Source: DATFVB01 sp963714035 | Lineage (GTDB): Bacteria > Acidobacteriota > Thermoanaerobaculia > UBA5066 > DATFVB01 | Assembly: GCA_963714035.1 (NCBI GenBank) | Contig: OY970224.1 | Span: 3,348,001 to 3,412,000, forward strand | Length of the DNA stretch: 64,000 nucleotides | Reading direction: 5' to 3' | Shown here: positions 18,281 through 26,994 of the stretch, piece after piece | How the letters are laid out: each line of letters opens with the position of its first letter | Numbering within the stretch: position 1 is the stretch's first letter | Notes under the pieces: model-generated | Told to the model about the DNA's origin: nothing | The model's input: only the letters and a program-made list of their open reading frames with translations | The model's database searches: none | Translations under genes and position numbers: made by a program

Positions 18281-19390
18281 TCAGATCAGCGGGATCGGGA
18301 CGCCGAGCGACGTGGTGACGCCGCCGCCTTCCCAGAAGCCCGGGATGACGACACCGCAATGGAAGCACTTCCCGTCGGCGGCGATGCGGTTCTTCGTCAC
18401 GACGAACCCGCGGCGCTCGACGAGCGTCGTCGCGCAGTTCGGGCAGCGGGTGTTCTCCCATTCCCCGACGCCGCCGGGGACGTTTCCCGCGTAGACGAAC
18501 CGCAGGCCTTCCTCGGTTCCGATCTCGCACGCGCGCCGGAGCGTTCGCGCGGGAGTCGGAGGATTCCCGTCCATCTTGTAGTCGGGATGGAAGGCGGTCA
18601 CGTGCCACGGCACGTCTTTCGAAACCGACGCGATGAACCGCGCGGCGTCGCGAAGCTCCTCTTCGGAGTCGTTGAAGCCGGGGATCACGAGCGTCAGGCA
18701 CTCGAGCCAGAAGCCGAGCGCGTGGACCCGGCGGATCGAATCGAGAACGTTTTCGAGGACGGCGCCGAGCTCGCGATAGGGCTTGTCGCGCATCGACTTG
18801 AGATCGACCTTGTAGAAGTCCACCCACGGGCGGATGTATTCGAGGACCTCGGGCGTCCCGTTCCCGTTGGAGACGTAGGCGCCGCGGAGACCCTCCGCCC
18901 TGGCGGCCGAAAGAACTTCGACCGCCCACTCCGACGTGATGAGCGGCTCGTTGTACGTGGAGGCGAGAACCGGCGCTCCGAGCCGCTTCGCCGCGCGGAC
19001 GAGGTCCGACGGCTCGATGTCGCGGGGAGGCGCGGTCGCGTCGGCGTCGCGGAGCGCCTGGGAGGTGAACCAGTTCTGGCAGTACGCGCAGTGGAGATCG
19101 CAGCCCAGCATCCCGAAGGAGAGGGCGAGCGCTCCGGGGATCGCGTGGTAGAAGGGCTTCTTCTCGATCGGGTCGCACTGGAGCGCGCCGACGTATCCGC
19201 GGGGCACCCGCAGAACGCCGCTCTCGTTGTAGCGGACCTTGCAGACGCCGAGCGCGCCGTCGGGGATCGGGCAGCGGTGGCCGCACGCGAAACAGCGAAG
19301 CCGGCCGTCGCCGAGATCCCGGACGAGCTCGGGCGCGGCCGGCGCCGTCCGGGCCTTCAGGGACTCGCCGAGGGATTTCGTCGCGGCCAC
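18281..19390 (-). CDS. amrS: AmmeMemoRadiSam system radical SAM enzyme
   Basis: The radical SAM cysteines lie in GMLGCDLHCAYCQNW (C97, C101, C104 with the start used here), the Cx3Cx2C that binds the SAM-cleaving 4Fe-4S cluster. An N-terminal CFACGHRCPIPDGALGVC and a C-terminal CPNC...CFHCGVVIPGFW provide further Cys sets. The sequence order (YNEPLITSEWAVEVL, YVSNGNGTPEVL, VDFYKVDLKSM, GFNDSEEEL, TAFHPDYKM) matches the AmrS family, a pyruvate-formate-lyase-activase relative of uncertain substrate. Its usual AmmeMemo partners are absent here. An ATG exists at 19528 but would run across the divergent gene's promoter and start. GTG 19390 leaves room for both promoters and gives 369 residues, normal for the family. 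Confidence 0.85.
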   Translation of the reverse strand: MAATKSLGESLKARTAPAAPELVRDLGDGRLRCFACGHRCPIPDGALGVCKVRYNESGVLRVPRGYVGALQCDPIEKKPFYHAIPGALALSFGMLGCDLHCAYCQNWFTSQALRDADATAPPRDIEPSDLVRAAKRLGAPVLASTYNEPLITSEWAVEVLSAARAEGLRGAYVSNGNGTPEVLEYIRPWVDFYKVDLKSMRDKPYRELGAVLENVLDSIRRVHALGFWLECLTLVIPGFNDSEEELRDAARFIASVSKDVPWHVTAFHPDYKMDGNPPTPARTLRRACEIGTEEGLRFVYAGNVPGGVGEWENTRCPNCATTLVERRGFVVTKNRIAADGKCFHCGVVIPGFWEGGGVTTSLGVPIPLI

Positions 19391-19461
19391 GAGGCTTTTC
19401 GCCGCAAATGGTATGCCGGCCGAGGCCGGCCGGGGTGGAATTCTGGCGCTTCCGATTCGGT

Positions 19462-19467
19462 TAATAT
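19462..19467 (+). promoter_or_regulatory. -10 hexamer TAATAT of the propeller protein gene
   Basis: TAATAT ends 6 nt before the GTG start at 19474. No ribosome-binding site lies between them, so the transcript should be leaderless or nearly so. Confidence 0.45.
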
Positions 19468-19473
19468 CTTCCG

Positions 19474-21984
19474 GTGAAAAAACTGGTTGTCCTCCTGGTC
19501 TTCCTGTGCCCGCTGGCCGCCGCGGCACAGGTTCTTTCCGGCATCGGCGCGGTCGTCCATCCCCTCAATCTGCACGATACGGACGATCTGAAGGATCAGG
19601 TCACGTTCGCCAACGGCCCACGGATAATTCCTTCGAACGGCGGGCTCTGGTTCCTCGAGTCGAACGCCGACCGGATCGCGTACTTCCTGAACGACACGAT
19701 CACCGAGTGGCCGATCCGCTCCCATAGCTATTCCGACCCGTACCGCTCGATCGCCGCGAACCCCGCGGATTTCGAGCTCGACGGCACGAATATCTGGTTC
19801 ATCGAGAACGGCACGAGCGGCATCGAGCTCAACGAGTCCGTTTTCGCGAAGCTCGACACGGTCACGAACCAGATGACCGAATGGATCCTTCCGGTCTCGA
19901 AGCCCGCCGCGTTCGTCCGCAACCCGGACGGGACGGTCTGGATCGCGATGTCTCAGGGGTCCCTCATCCGGCTCGACCTGAACGCGCTCACGGTCGAGTC
20001 GTTCCGGGGCGCCAACTCTTTCGCGTATTCCGGGATGGTCCAGGGGCCGGACGGAGATCTCTATCTCACCGACTTCGGCAACAGCCGGATCGTGCGGGTC
20101 GATCCGGCGACGCTGACCGAGACCGCCTGGCAGCCGTTCGATCCCTCGGTCACGCTCTCCGAGCCGACGCAGCCGACGCTCGACGGCGCGGGGAACCTCT
20201 ACGTCGCGGAGGTCGTGTCCGGCGGGTCGATCGCTCGGCTGAACTTCGCGACGGGCGAGTACGACCGCTTCGGCGCCGGATTTCTCCTCGACCCGACGCA
20301 CTTCTTTCTCTCCGGAAATTTCATCTACGCAGTCGAGACCGACCCCTCCGGCGGCGACGGGCGATTCGTCGTGATCGACAAGTCGCTGGCGCCGAAGGTG
20401 ACGATCCAGACGCTGCCGTTCACGGACACGCTCGTTCCGCCGAAGACCCCTCTCGTGAACGCGACGGTCCGGACGACGACGCTCGTCCCGATCACGTTCG
20501 CGAGCTCGGATCACGATCCCGACTCCGCGGTCGGCTCGACGGAGCCCGCGCTCGGGATGACGCGATTCACGCTTCCGAGCGGCAGCTTCCTGCCGACCAG
20601 CACCTCGTACTCGATCCTTTCCGTCGGCGGGAAGATCATTTCCGGAGTCAACGGCGCGCTGGCCGAGTTCACGCTCCTTCCCGCGGGGAACACGACCGAT
20701 CTCGTCGTTCCTCTCGCGATCGGCTCGGCGGGCGGAGCGATCGAGACCGATTTCACGATCTACGCCGGCGCCAAGCCGACGGGTAGCGTGATCACGACCT
20801 TCTTTTCGACCCCGGTGCCCCCTCCGCCCACGCGGGCTTTCGCCCTCGGGCCCTCGATGACGCTGAGCATCCCGAATGCCCTCTCGCTCCTGGGAGACGC
20901 TTTCGGCACGCTCGTGTTCTCGCCGACGCCCGCCGACTCCCCGAATACCGACGTGATGACCCGCACCTACCAGCGTCGGGCGGACAGCGGGACGTACGGT
21001 TTCACGGTGCCGGCGCAGCGCGCGAGCGAGGGGATCTCGCCGGGCGTGACCGGCGACCTTTTCCTGCAGACCCGGAGCAACGAGACGTCGATTCTCGGGA
21101 TCTTCTCGCCGACGGGGGCCAACGGCACCGCGACGCTTCACGGACCGGACGGTTCCCTCCGCGGGGCATTCCCGTTCTTCCTCCCGGCGAACAACCGCCA
21201 GGAGAGCAATCCCGCGTTCGCGACGTTCGGCGTCGGCGCGGAGAACGGGGATTACGTCACGTTCGACGTTGAGAACGGGACGGTGTTCCCCTACGTGACG
21301 CTGTTCCAGCAGACCGGCGACGCCGCCTTCGAGCTTCCCGTGGCGCCGGCGTCCGATTTCGTCTTTCCGGTCGCCGGCTCCGGTCCCGATGCCGGCGGCA
21401 ACGTCGTGAGCGAGCTCCTCTTTGCGAACCCGTCCTCCTCGCAGCCGGCCAATGTGACGCTCGATTTCTTCCCCGCGTCGTCGGTGCCTCCCTCGGCGAG
21501 CGCGATCTCCGTGCCGCCGGGCGGGACGACCGTCGTCAGCTACGAGAACCCGGCGCTCGGCTTCGGATCCGTCGTCGTCAAGAGCTCCGTCCCGATCGAC
21601 GGGACGGCGCGGTTCGCGAACCGGACCCCCGCAGGCGATTACGCTTCGACGGCGCGTCCGGTCGTCGCGCCGACGACGACCGGTCGTTTCCTTGTCTCCT
21701 CCGACACCCGGCTGCATCGCACGCTCTTCCTGTACAACCGCGGGACCGCCGGCACGGTCCTCTTCACTTTCCGCGACGTGAACGGAGCGATCGGGAAGCT
21801 GGAGGTCCCGGTGGGCGACCACCGGCTCCTCGTTCTCGGCAACGTCGGCAGCCACGTCGGCGCGGCCGGAGGACGGCTGGAGTACGCGGGATCGGCGGGG
21901 ACGTCGCTCTACGGCTGGCTGGCGGCGACGGACAGCCTTACGGGCGACTCGGACGCGCAGCCGGCATTTCCTCTCACTCCGTAG
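19474..21984 (+). CDS. secreted beta-propeller (virginiamycin-B-lyase-like) protein
   Basis: The 836-residue protein starts with a Sec signal, KKLVVLLVFLCPLAAAAQ, with cleavage after about residue 18. Roughly residues 40-310 form blades of an NHL/Vgb-type propeller: LWFLESNADRIAYF, IWFIENGTSG, VWIAMSQGSLIRLD, LYLTDFGNSRIVRVDP and LYVAEVVSGGSIARL, each about 40-50 residues apart. Vgb-like proteins share this fold without sharing the lyase activity, and I see no reason to assign it. The remainder is beta-rich with two similar C-terminal blocks (VFPVAGSGPDAGGNVVSELL and GRFLVSSDTRLHRTLFLYN). Role unknown; extracellular sensing or binding is conceivable. The neighbour amrS is divergent and unrelated. 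Confidence 0.75.
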   Translation: MKKLVVLLVFLCPLAAAAQVLSGIGAVVHPLNLHDTDDLKDQVTFANGPRIIPSNGGLWFLESNADRIAYFLNDTITEWPIRSHSYSDPYRSIAANPADFELDGTNIWFIENGTSGIELNESVFAKLDTVTNQMTEWILPVSKPAAFVRNPDGTVWIAMSQGSLIRLDLNALTVESFRGANSFAYSGMVQGPDGDLYLTDFGNSRIVRVDPATLTETAWQPFDPSVTLSEPTQPTLDGAGNLYVAEVVSGGSIARLNFATGEYDRFGAGFLLDPTHFFLSGNFIYAVETDPSGGDGRFVVIDKSLAPKVTIQTLPFTDTLVPPKTPLVNATVRTTTLVPITFASSDHDPDSAVGSTEPALGMTRFTLPSGSFLPTSTSYSILSVGGKIISGVNGALAEFTLLPAGNTTDLVVPLAIGSAGGAIETDFTIYAGAKPTGSVITTFFSTPVPPPPTRAFALGPSMTLSIPNALSLLGDAFGTLVFSPTPADSPNTDVMTRTYQRRADSGTYGFTVPAQRASEGISPGVTGDLFLQTRSNETSILGIFSPTGANGTATLHGPDGSLRGAFPFFLPANNRQESNPAFATFGVGAENGDYVTFDVENGTVFPYVTLFQQTGDAAFELPVAPASDFVFPVAGSGPDAGGNVVSELLFANPSSSQPANVTLDFFPASSVPPSASAISVPPGGTTVVSYENPALGFGSVVVKSSVPIDGTARFANRTPAGDYASTARPVVAPTTTGRFLVSSDTRLHRTLFLYNRGTAGTVLFTFRDVNGAIGKLEVPVGDHRLLVLGNVGSHVGAAGGRLEYAGSAGTSLYGWLAATDSLTGDSDAQPAFPLTP

Positions 21985-21986
21985 GA

Positions 21987-22120
21987 AAGGCGCGGCCATA
22001 GGGGTCGTTATACGGGCCCGTGCGAGCCGCCCTCGGACTCAACGTACGTTTCCAGTACGCCTCGTCCGGGGCCGGCTCGCCCGACCCCGTCTTCCAACCC
22101 CGCTGACCGCGCCTTTGAGC
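21987..22120. repeat. imperfect palindromic intergenic element
   Basis: The outer arms AAAGGCGCGG (21987-21996) and CCGCGCCTTT (22111-22120) are perfect complements. Inner arms also pair: GGGGTCG with CGACCCC, and GCGAGCCG with CGGCTCGC. The centre contains AACGTACGTT. The symmetry suggests a REP/MITE-like element. No coding sequence was seen. Confidence 0.45.
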
Positions 22121-22146
22121 TGAGAAAACGAGGCGTTGTCAAGGAC

Positions 22147-22260
22147 TCTCGAGTCAGACTCGCCCACTTTCGACTCGGGACTCGCGACTCGCAAGTCTCA
22201 ACTCGCGACTGCGCCACAGGCGTCCGACCTTCGACTCGCAACCCGCCACTCGCGACGGGC
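22147..22260. repeat. ACTCG-type low-complexity repeat, copy 1
   Basis: This stretch consists of many variants of CGACTCG, ACTCGCGACTCGCAA and similar phrases. The same vocabulary, including CTTTCGACTCG, recurs between coxC and coxD at 39250-39335. No coding role is apparent. It fills the gap downstream of the methyltransferase gene. Confidence 0.5.
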
Positions 22261-22264
22261 CCGG

Positions 22265-23044
22265 TCAGCCACCGACCGTGCCGACGTACACCGTCGTTTC
22301 GTAGTCCATGATCACAGCCCCGTCCCGCGCGGTATCGCGGAACAATTCTCCGAGCTCCTCCATCATCGGCGCGTGGCGCGGGTCGCCGGGAGGCGGGGTG
22401 TACGACGACGACAGGACTCGCGCGCGAAGGCCTTCCTCGTCGAACCACTGGAGGTTCGGAAGCGCGAACCGGCGCCAGGGGCCGGGCCGGAAGAACGATT
22501 CGAAGACGCCCGGGCCCAGGTTCTTGTGGTCGACGGCGCCGTAGTCGGTTCCATGCCGGCGCAGGAGCGCTTCGTATCCCTCCGCGAAAGCGCTCCCGGA
22601 AGTCCTGCGGTCGTTCCATATCAGGGCCGCGTTCCCCGGCGGGCGGAGAATCCGCGCGAATTCCACTCGCGCCGCTTCCCGATCGAACCAGTGGAACGCC
22701 TGGCCGGCGGCGGCGAGGTCGACGCTGGCGGCGGGCAGGGTCGTCGCCTCTGCGCTCCCGTCGACGCTCCGGAAAAGCGGCCGCCCCGCAAACGCCTTCT
22801 CCGCGGCGGCGCGCATCCCCTCGTTCGGCTCGATCGCGTAGACCTCGTGCCCGGCGTCGAGGAACAGCCGCGTGAGGATTCCCGTTCCCGATCCCACGTC
22901 CGCGACCGAGTGCGCGGGGAGGAGCCCCGCCTCGCGGCGAAGGAGCGGGACCAGCTCCGCCGGATAGCCCGGGCGGGAACGGACGTAGGCGTCGACCCGG
23001 CCGGAAAAACGCTCCCGGGGATCGGGGCCGGCGCGGTCGTTCAT
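22265..23044 (-). CDS. class I SAM-dependent methyltransferase (methyltransf_11 type)
   Basis: This 259-residue protein reads SVADVGSGTGILTRLFLDAG, motif I of class I methyltransferases with the glycine loop that holds S-adenosylmethionine, then VYAIEPNEGMR, whose acidic residue binds the ribose. VDLAAAGQAFHWFD and ARILRPPGNAALIWNDR follow in the usual places. The ERFSGRVDAYVRSRPGYP start is typical of small-molecule methyltransferases annotated as UbiE-like. The acceptor is unknown. Its ATG overlaps the DeoC stop (ATGA, 23041-23044), so it is the last gene of the truA operon. Confidence 0.8.
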   Translation of the reverse strand: MNDRAGPDPRERFSGRVDAYVRSRPGYPAELVPLLRREAGLLPAHSVADVGSGTGILTRLFLDAGHEVYAIEPNEGMRAAAEKAFAGRPLFRSVDGSAEATTLPAASVDLAAAGQAFHWFDREAARVEFARILRPPGNAALIWNDRRTSGSAFAEGYEALLRRHGTDYGAVDHKNLGPGVFESFFRPGPWRRFALPNLQWFDEEGLRARVLSSSYTPPPGDPRHAPMMEELGELFRDTARDGAVIMDYETTVYVGTVGG

Positions 23045-24405
23045 CGGGCGTCCTCGCGCGAGAGGGCGACGAGATCGTCGAGCAGCGACGACGCGCCGAT
23101 CCGGAAACGCCCGGGATGGCTCCCCTCCGGACCGCGGATGCGCCGCGCGAGATCGATGTAGGCGAACGCCTCCTCTCGCCGGCGGATCCCTCCCGAGGCC
23201 TTCACGCCGACGCGCCGGCCGAGCCGGATCTCCGCGTCGCGCGCGGCCTCGAGGAGAACGCGGATGGAATCAAGGGTCGCGCCGGCGGGAATGGTTCCCG
23301 TCGAGGACTTCACGAAGTCCGCGCCAGCCTCGAGCGCGATCCCGGCCGCGCGCCGGATGTTCTGTTCCGAGCCGAGCTCTCCCGTTTCGAGGATGACCTT
23401 CAGCGTCGAGGCGGGGCATGCTTCGCGGATCGCCGCGATCTCCTCGGCGACCCGGCGGTCGTCGCCGCGGGCGAACGCGCGGCGGTCGATCGGGGCGTCG
23501 ATCTCGTCCGCGCCGTCGCCGACCGCGCGGCGGACCTCCTCGATCTTTTCGGCCAGAGGCGCGCGTCCGGAAGGGAAGTCGCCGGCGACCGACGCAATGC
23601 AGACGCGGGTTCCGGAAAGCTCCCGCCGGGCGGCCGCGACCAGGCGCGGAAGGATGCAGACGGCGGCCGCCGAAGGGCTCCCCGGCCACGGCTCGACCGC
23701 GCGGCGGCACAGTGCCGCGACGGTGGCGGGAGTGTCTTCGGCGCGAAGCGACGTGAGATCCAGAACGGCGATCGCGGCGCGAGCGCGCGACGCGAGGGAC
23801 TCCGCCGCCGGGAGGGGAGCGGGCATCGGGGCGGAGCTTAACCCGGTTCCGGAGCCGGGGCGGAGGGCCGGGTAGCTCCCGAGCTGCCGATGGATCGCTC
23901 CCGACGGCATGAGCGTGCTCGCGTAGAGCGAGAACGCCTTCACGTTCCACGGCGGAGTCTCGAACCTCGCCCGCGCGCCGATCCAGTCCCGGACCGCTTC
24001 CGGAGGCGTTCCGTCGAGCCGAGCGATCGTGAGATGCGGAGAGAGTCGCCTTTCGTCCGGCGCGGCCGCCCCCTCGAGGCGCCGCTCGATCTCATCGTGC
24101 AGCGCTTCGAGCGGCGCCGCCGGAGAGAGCCCGATCCAGAGCACCCTCGGGGACCGAAAGGACGGGAAAACGCCGAACCCGCGGCCGACGAGGTCGAACG
24201 CCGGGAAGTCGGTTCCTCGCAGGCGAGCCCCGATTCCGGTAACCGCGTCCTCCGGCACCGCCCCGAGGAACCGAAGCGTCACGTGAAGCTGGCCCGGGCG
24301 CGTCCACTTCGAACCGGGCAGGCCGCCGCAAAGGGGCGCGAGCATTTCCCGGATCTCTGCCGGAGGGTCGATCGCGACGAAGAGCCGGGCGGTGGGCGCG
24401 TTCAT
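23041..24405 (-). CDS. thpR-deoC: in-frame fusion: RNA 2',3'-cyclic phosphodiesterase (ThpR) + deoxyribose-phosphate aldolase (DeoC)
   Basis: Residues 1-185 are a 2H phosphoesterase with both HxT motifs, LHVTLRFLG (H41) and PHLTIARL (H124). They would hydrolyse RNA 2',3'-cyclic phosphates. Residues from about 200 are DeoC: LDLTSLRAEDT, then GADFVKSSTGT with the Schiff-base lysine K366, and GVKASGGIR with K402. DeoC splits deoxyribose-5-phosphate into acetaldehyde and glyceraldehyde-3-phosphate. No stop lies between the two. A TAA sits one base out of frame (23838-23840), and an internal ATG at 23826 without a ribosome-binding site could start DeoC alone. So this is either a real 454-residue fusion or two genes merged by a one-base event or sequencing error. 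Its start overlaps the truA stop by ATGA. Confidence 0.75.
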   Translation of the reverse strand: MNAPTARLFVAIDPPAEIREMLAPLCGGLPGSKWTRPGQLHVTLRFLGAVPEDAVTGIGARLRGTDFPAFDLVGRGFGVFPSFRSPRVLWIGLSPAAPLEALHDEIERRLEGAAAPDERRLSPHLTIARLDGTPPEAVRDWIGARARFETPPWNVKAFSLYASTLMPSGAIHRQLGSYPALRPGSGTGLSSAPMPAPLPAAESLASRARAAIAVLDLTSLRAEDTPATVAALCRRAVEPWPGSPSAAAVCILPRLVAAARRELSGTRVCIASVAGDFPSGRAPLAEKIEEVRRAVGDGADEIDAPIDRRAFARGDDRRVAEEIAAIREACPASTLKVILETGELGSEQNIRRAAGIALEAGADFVKSSTGTIPAGATLDSIRVLLEAARDAEIRLGRRVGVKASGGIRRREEAFAYIDLARRIRGPEGSHPGRFRIGASSLLDDLVALSREDAR

Positions 24406-25283
24406 CCGCGCCGGGGCGGGGGAGCGCCGGGGCGGCGAGCCCGGGGCGGCTTTCGGGGAGGAGGCGCCGGCTTGCTCCGCGGCGAAATCGCGCCCGCCGA
24501 GGCGGCCGAAGGCTTCCCGGGCGTCGGGACGCTCGCCGCCGCGCCCGGCGGCCCGTAAACCACGCGGGCGAGAAAGAGCCCGGAGGGAGGCGCGGTCCAC
24601 CGCGCCGTCTCGCGCGAGGGGCGCGCGAGAAGTGTGGCGACCGCCTCGGGAGCGAGATTTCCCCGGCCGATCTCGACGAGCGTCCCGGTCATCCGCCGGA
24701 TCATCTTCCAGAGGAAATGCGAGGCCGCGACACCCAGCAGGATCTTCGAGCCGCTCTCGGCGATCTCGCAGCGCTCGACCCGCACGCGGGTGGACGTCTG
24801 GCCCTCCGGGTTCTCGCAGAACGAAGAGAAATCGTGATCTCCGGCGAAGAGCCCGGCGGCGCGCCGCATGGCTTCGACGTCGAGCGAATCCCGGATCCAC
24901 CAGACGAACGGCTTTTCGAACGCGGTCCGCACGCGCGAAATCCGATACTCGTACTCCCGGGAAACGGCGTCGTGCCGTGCATGGAATGCGGGATCGGCCT
25001 CCTCGGCGGAGAGCACGTTGACGTCGGAGGGCAGAGCGTCGTTGATCCCGTAGCGGATCTCCTGGCCGGCGAGACGCTTCGCGGCGCGGAAATTCGCGAC
25101 CTGGGCGAGCGCGTGCACGCCCGCGTCGGTGCGGCCCGCCCCGGTCAGCCGGACCGGTTCCTCGAAGAGGGCCGACGCGGCGCGTTCGAGAACGGCCGCG
25201 ACGGTGCGATCAGTGTTCTTCTGCGTCTGCCATCCGCGATACCGTGTTCCGTCGTACTCGACCGTCAGCTTGTAATTGGGCAT
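24402..25283 (-). CDS. truA: tRNA pseudouridine(38-40) synthase
   Basis: TruA makes pseudouridine at positions 38-40 of the tRNA anticodon stem. The catalytic aspartate is D53 in GAGRTDAGVHALAQ. Further family marks are YDGTRYRGWQTQ near the start, REYEYRI, and FLWKMIRRMTGTLVEIGRG. The family usually has about 250 residues; here 293, with an extra Pro/Ala/Arg-rich tail (PPPRKPPRARRPGAPPPRRG) that looks unstructured. It heads a minus-strand operon with thpR-deoC and a methyltransferase. The start ATG lies 8 nt downstream of TAGGGT. Confidence 0.93.
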   Translation of the reverse strand: MPNYKLTVEYDGTRYRGWQTQKNTDRTVAAVLERAASALFEEPVRLTGAGRTDAGVHALAQVANFRAAKRLAGQEIRYGINDALPSDVNVLSAEEADPAFHARHDAVSREYEYRISRVRTAFEKPFVWWIRDSLDVEAMRRAAGLFAGDHDFSSFCENPEGQTSTRVRVERCEIAESGSKILLGVAASHFLWKMIRRMTGTLVEIGRGNLAPEAVATLLARPSRETARWTAPPSGLFLARVVYGPPGAAASVPTPGKPSAASAGAISPRSKPAPPPRKPPRARRPGAPPPRRG

Positions 25284-25291
25284 CGCTCTTC

Positions 25292-25297
25292 ACCCTA
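25292..25297 (-). promoter_or_regulatory. -10 hexamer TAGGGT of the truA operon
   Basis: The hexamer ends 8 nt before the truA ATG. A GAAG between them is a poor ribosome-binding site at this distance. A leaderless or very short-leader transcript is likely. Confidence 0.35.
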
Positions 25298-25302
25298 TCC
25301 CG

Positions 25303-25375
25303 AAAATCGGAATCAAATTCGAAATCCGAACATCGAAGCTCGAAACAAACTCAAAATCCGAGTGTCCGAAACGCG
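25303..25375. repeat. AT-rich AAATCCGAA-type intergenic repeat, copy 1
   Basis: The stretch is built from variants of AATTCGAAATCCGAA and CTCGAAACAAA, clearly AT-richer than its surroundings. The same phrases appear at 30764-30957 inside the respiratory operon. No function is known; it separates truA from the divergent hydrolase gene. Confidence 0.5.
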
Positions 25376-25507
25376 AGCGGGAAGCCCCGTCGCGAGATTC
25401 GTCCCGATCGAGACGACACAGCTTCCGCTCCGGCGCGTGAATTGCAGGCCGATCCGCGGGATGATTCGCTCCGTGACATCCGACCGGGAGAGCACGCGAT
25501 CGACACG

Positions 25508-26548
25508 TTGACGCACGGGCTGGCCGGGGCCCTTCTCGGCCGCGCGGGGTCGGGCAGTCGCGCCGCGCGGGCGGTCGTCGCCACGGCGGCGATCGCGGCG
25601 ATGTTCCCCGACGTCGACGCGCTCTTCCTTCCCGGCTCCTGGTTCCGGCTGGGCGACACGATGAGCTATCTCCGCTACCACCGAGGGGTGACGCACTCCT
25701 TCCTGCTCGCGCCCTTCTTCGCGGCCGGGCTCGCGCTGCTCGTCCGGGCAGTGGCCCGGCGCACGCCGTTTCCCGCGCTCTTCGCGGCGGCTCTCGCCGG
25801 CATCGCGAGCCACATCGTCTTCGACTGGATCACCTCGTACGGGACGATGTTCTTCGCGCCCCTGTCGTGGCGCCGCTACTCGCTCGACTGGGTCTTCATC
25901 CTCGACCCGTTCTTCACCGGAATTCCGGTCGCCGCGCTGGTTGCGTCGCTGCTCCTTCGGCGGCGCCCGCAGCTCGTCGGGCTTCTGGGCGCGGCCGCTC
26001 TCTTCGGCTACGTCGCGTTCTGCGCCGCGATGCACCGGCGCGCCCTGGGCTCCGCGCGGCGGCTCTTCCCCTCGGCCGAGGTCGCCGCCCTTCCCCAGCC
26101 CCTCTCCCCGCTGCGCTGGATGCTGGTCGCGGACCGGGGAGGAGAGATGGACGTCGCCTACGTCCGCCTCGGGCCCGGCGCGCCGCCGGCGGCCGTCGCG
26201 AACGGGGCGAGCCGCCCGGGAATCCTCCAGAAGCTGAAGAAGGCCTACTCGCCGGAGGCGTCGGCGCCGATCGAGCGTTTCGCGACGGAGGCGGCGGATC
26301 CCCGGGTCGTCGCGGCCGGCCGGTTCGCGGACGTCGCGGCATGGCGCCGTTTCGCGCGATTCCCGATCGCCGACGTCGAGGCGCGTTCCGACGGAGGCGC
26401 CCGTCTCACGTTCACGGACCTCCGCTTCCGGGGGCCGTGGGGGAGGCCCGCCTTCCAGTACGAGGTGCTGCTGTCGGCCGAGGAGCGGGAGCGCGCCTCG
26501 GGGTTCGTGAGGATGTTTGTCACGCAGGACGAAACCCGGCGAAAGTAG
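25508..26548 (+). CDS. inner-membrane metal-dependent hydrolase (YdjM/LexA-binding family)
   Basis: The protein opens LTHGLAGALLGRAG and continues with MFPDVDALF and YHRGVTHSFLLAP, then ASHIVFDWITSYGT. These His/Asp motifs are typical of the YdjM-type membrane hydrolases (COG1988), thought to bind metal. About four or five membrane helices fill the first 200 residues; the last 150 are soluble. The substrate of the family is not established. The start is doubtful: the TTG at 25508 is used because family members begin with M-D-x-LTHG, but the purine-rich GGGAGAG lies 15 nt upstream, nearer to an ATC codon than to this TTG. The frame is open further upstream through an AT-rich repeat. Confidence 0.75.
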   Translation: MTHGLAGALLGRAGSGSRAARAVVATAAIAAMFPDVDALFLPGSWFRLGDTMSYLRYHRGVTHSFLLAPFFAAGLALLVRAVARRTPFPALFAAALAGIASHIVFDWITSYGTMFFAPLSWRRYSLDWVFILDPFFTGIPVAALVASLLLRRRPQLVGLLGAAALFGYVAFCAAMHRRALGSARRLFPSAEVAALPQPLSPLRWMLVADRGGEMDVAYVRLGPGAPPAAVANGASRPGILQKLKKAYSPEASAPIERFATEAADPRVVAAGRFADVAAWRRFARFPIADVEARSDGGARLTFTDLRFRGPWGRPAFQYEVLLSAEERERASGFVRMFVTQDETRRK

Positions 26549-26994
26549 GCCGGCGCGGCGATGCATCGAGCCGGCCAGGCGCGTGCCGCCCGCGAGACCC
26601 TGCGACATACTCCCCGGTATGCCTCGGGATCTCGCGGGCGACCCGCATCCTGGCGGGCTCGCGCCTCGCCGCGCCTCATCGTCGCGCCGTGGATTTGATC
26701 CGTTTGATTCGTTCGTGCCGAAAACTTGCATCGGCGGAGGGACGGGATATTCTTCCGTCGAGGAAATCCGGGTTCTCGTCCTCTCGGTGTTTCGGAATTT
26801 CGAGAGGGTGCAAGCGCGCGTGAGTTCGAAAGCCGTTTCGGAAGTCCTGCCTCTATCGCCCTGCTGCGCTTCTGCCGCCGTGCTTCCCCGACCTGGGCGC
26901 GAGCGTCGCGAAACCGACGTGCTCCCGGTCGAGCCCGTGAAGGTCCGATCGGGCACTGCAGCGGTCGAGGGCTTTTGCCCGAGCCGCGGGGGTC
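26549..26994. other. gene-free stretch upstream of the respiratory operon
   Basis: No recognisable protein domain in either strand. A plus frame stays open across it (26517-27098), but its composition is Arg/Pro-rich with no domain and no good start. The stretch contains one copy of a 23-bp direct repeat and phrases like TTTCGGAATTTCGAGA that echo the AT-rich repeat family. Probably regulatory or decayed sequence. Confidence 0.4.

Noticed and set aside
19390..19528. Upstream ATG start for the AmrS gene
   Set aside because: It would overlap the start of the divergent propeller gene and add residues absent from family members as I recall them.
19357..21999. 880-codon minus frame opposite the propeller protein
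   Set aside because: Arg/Glu-rich composition with no motif; the plus-strand gene has a signal peptide and propeller blades.
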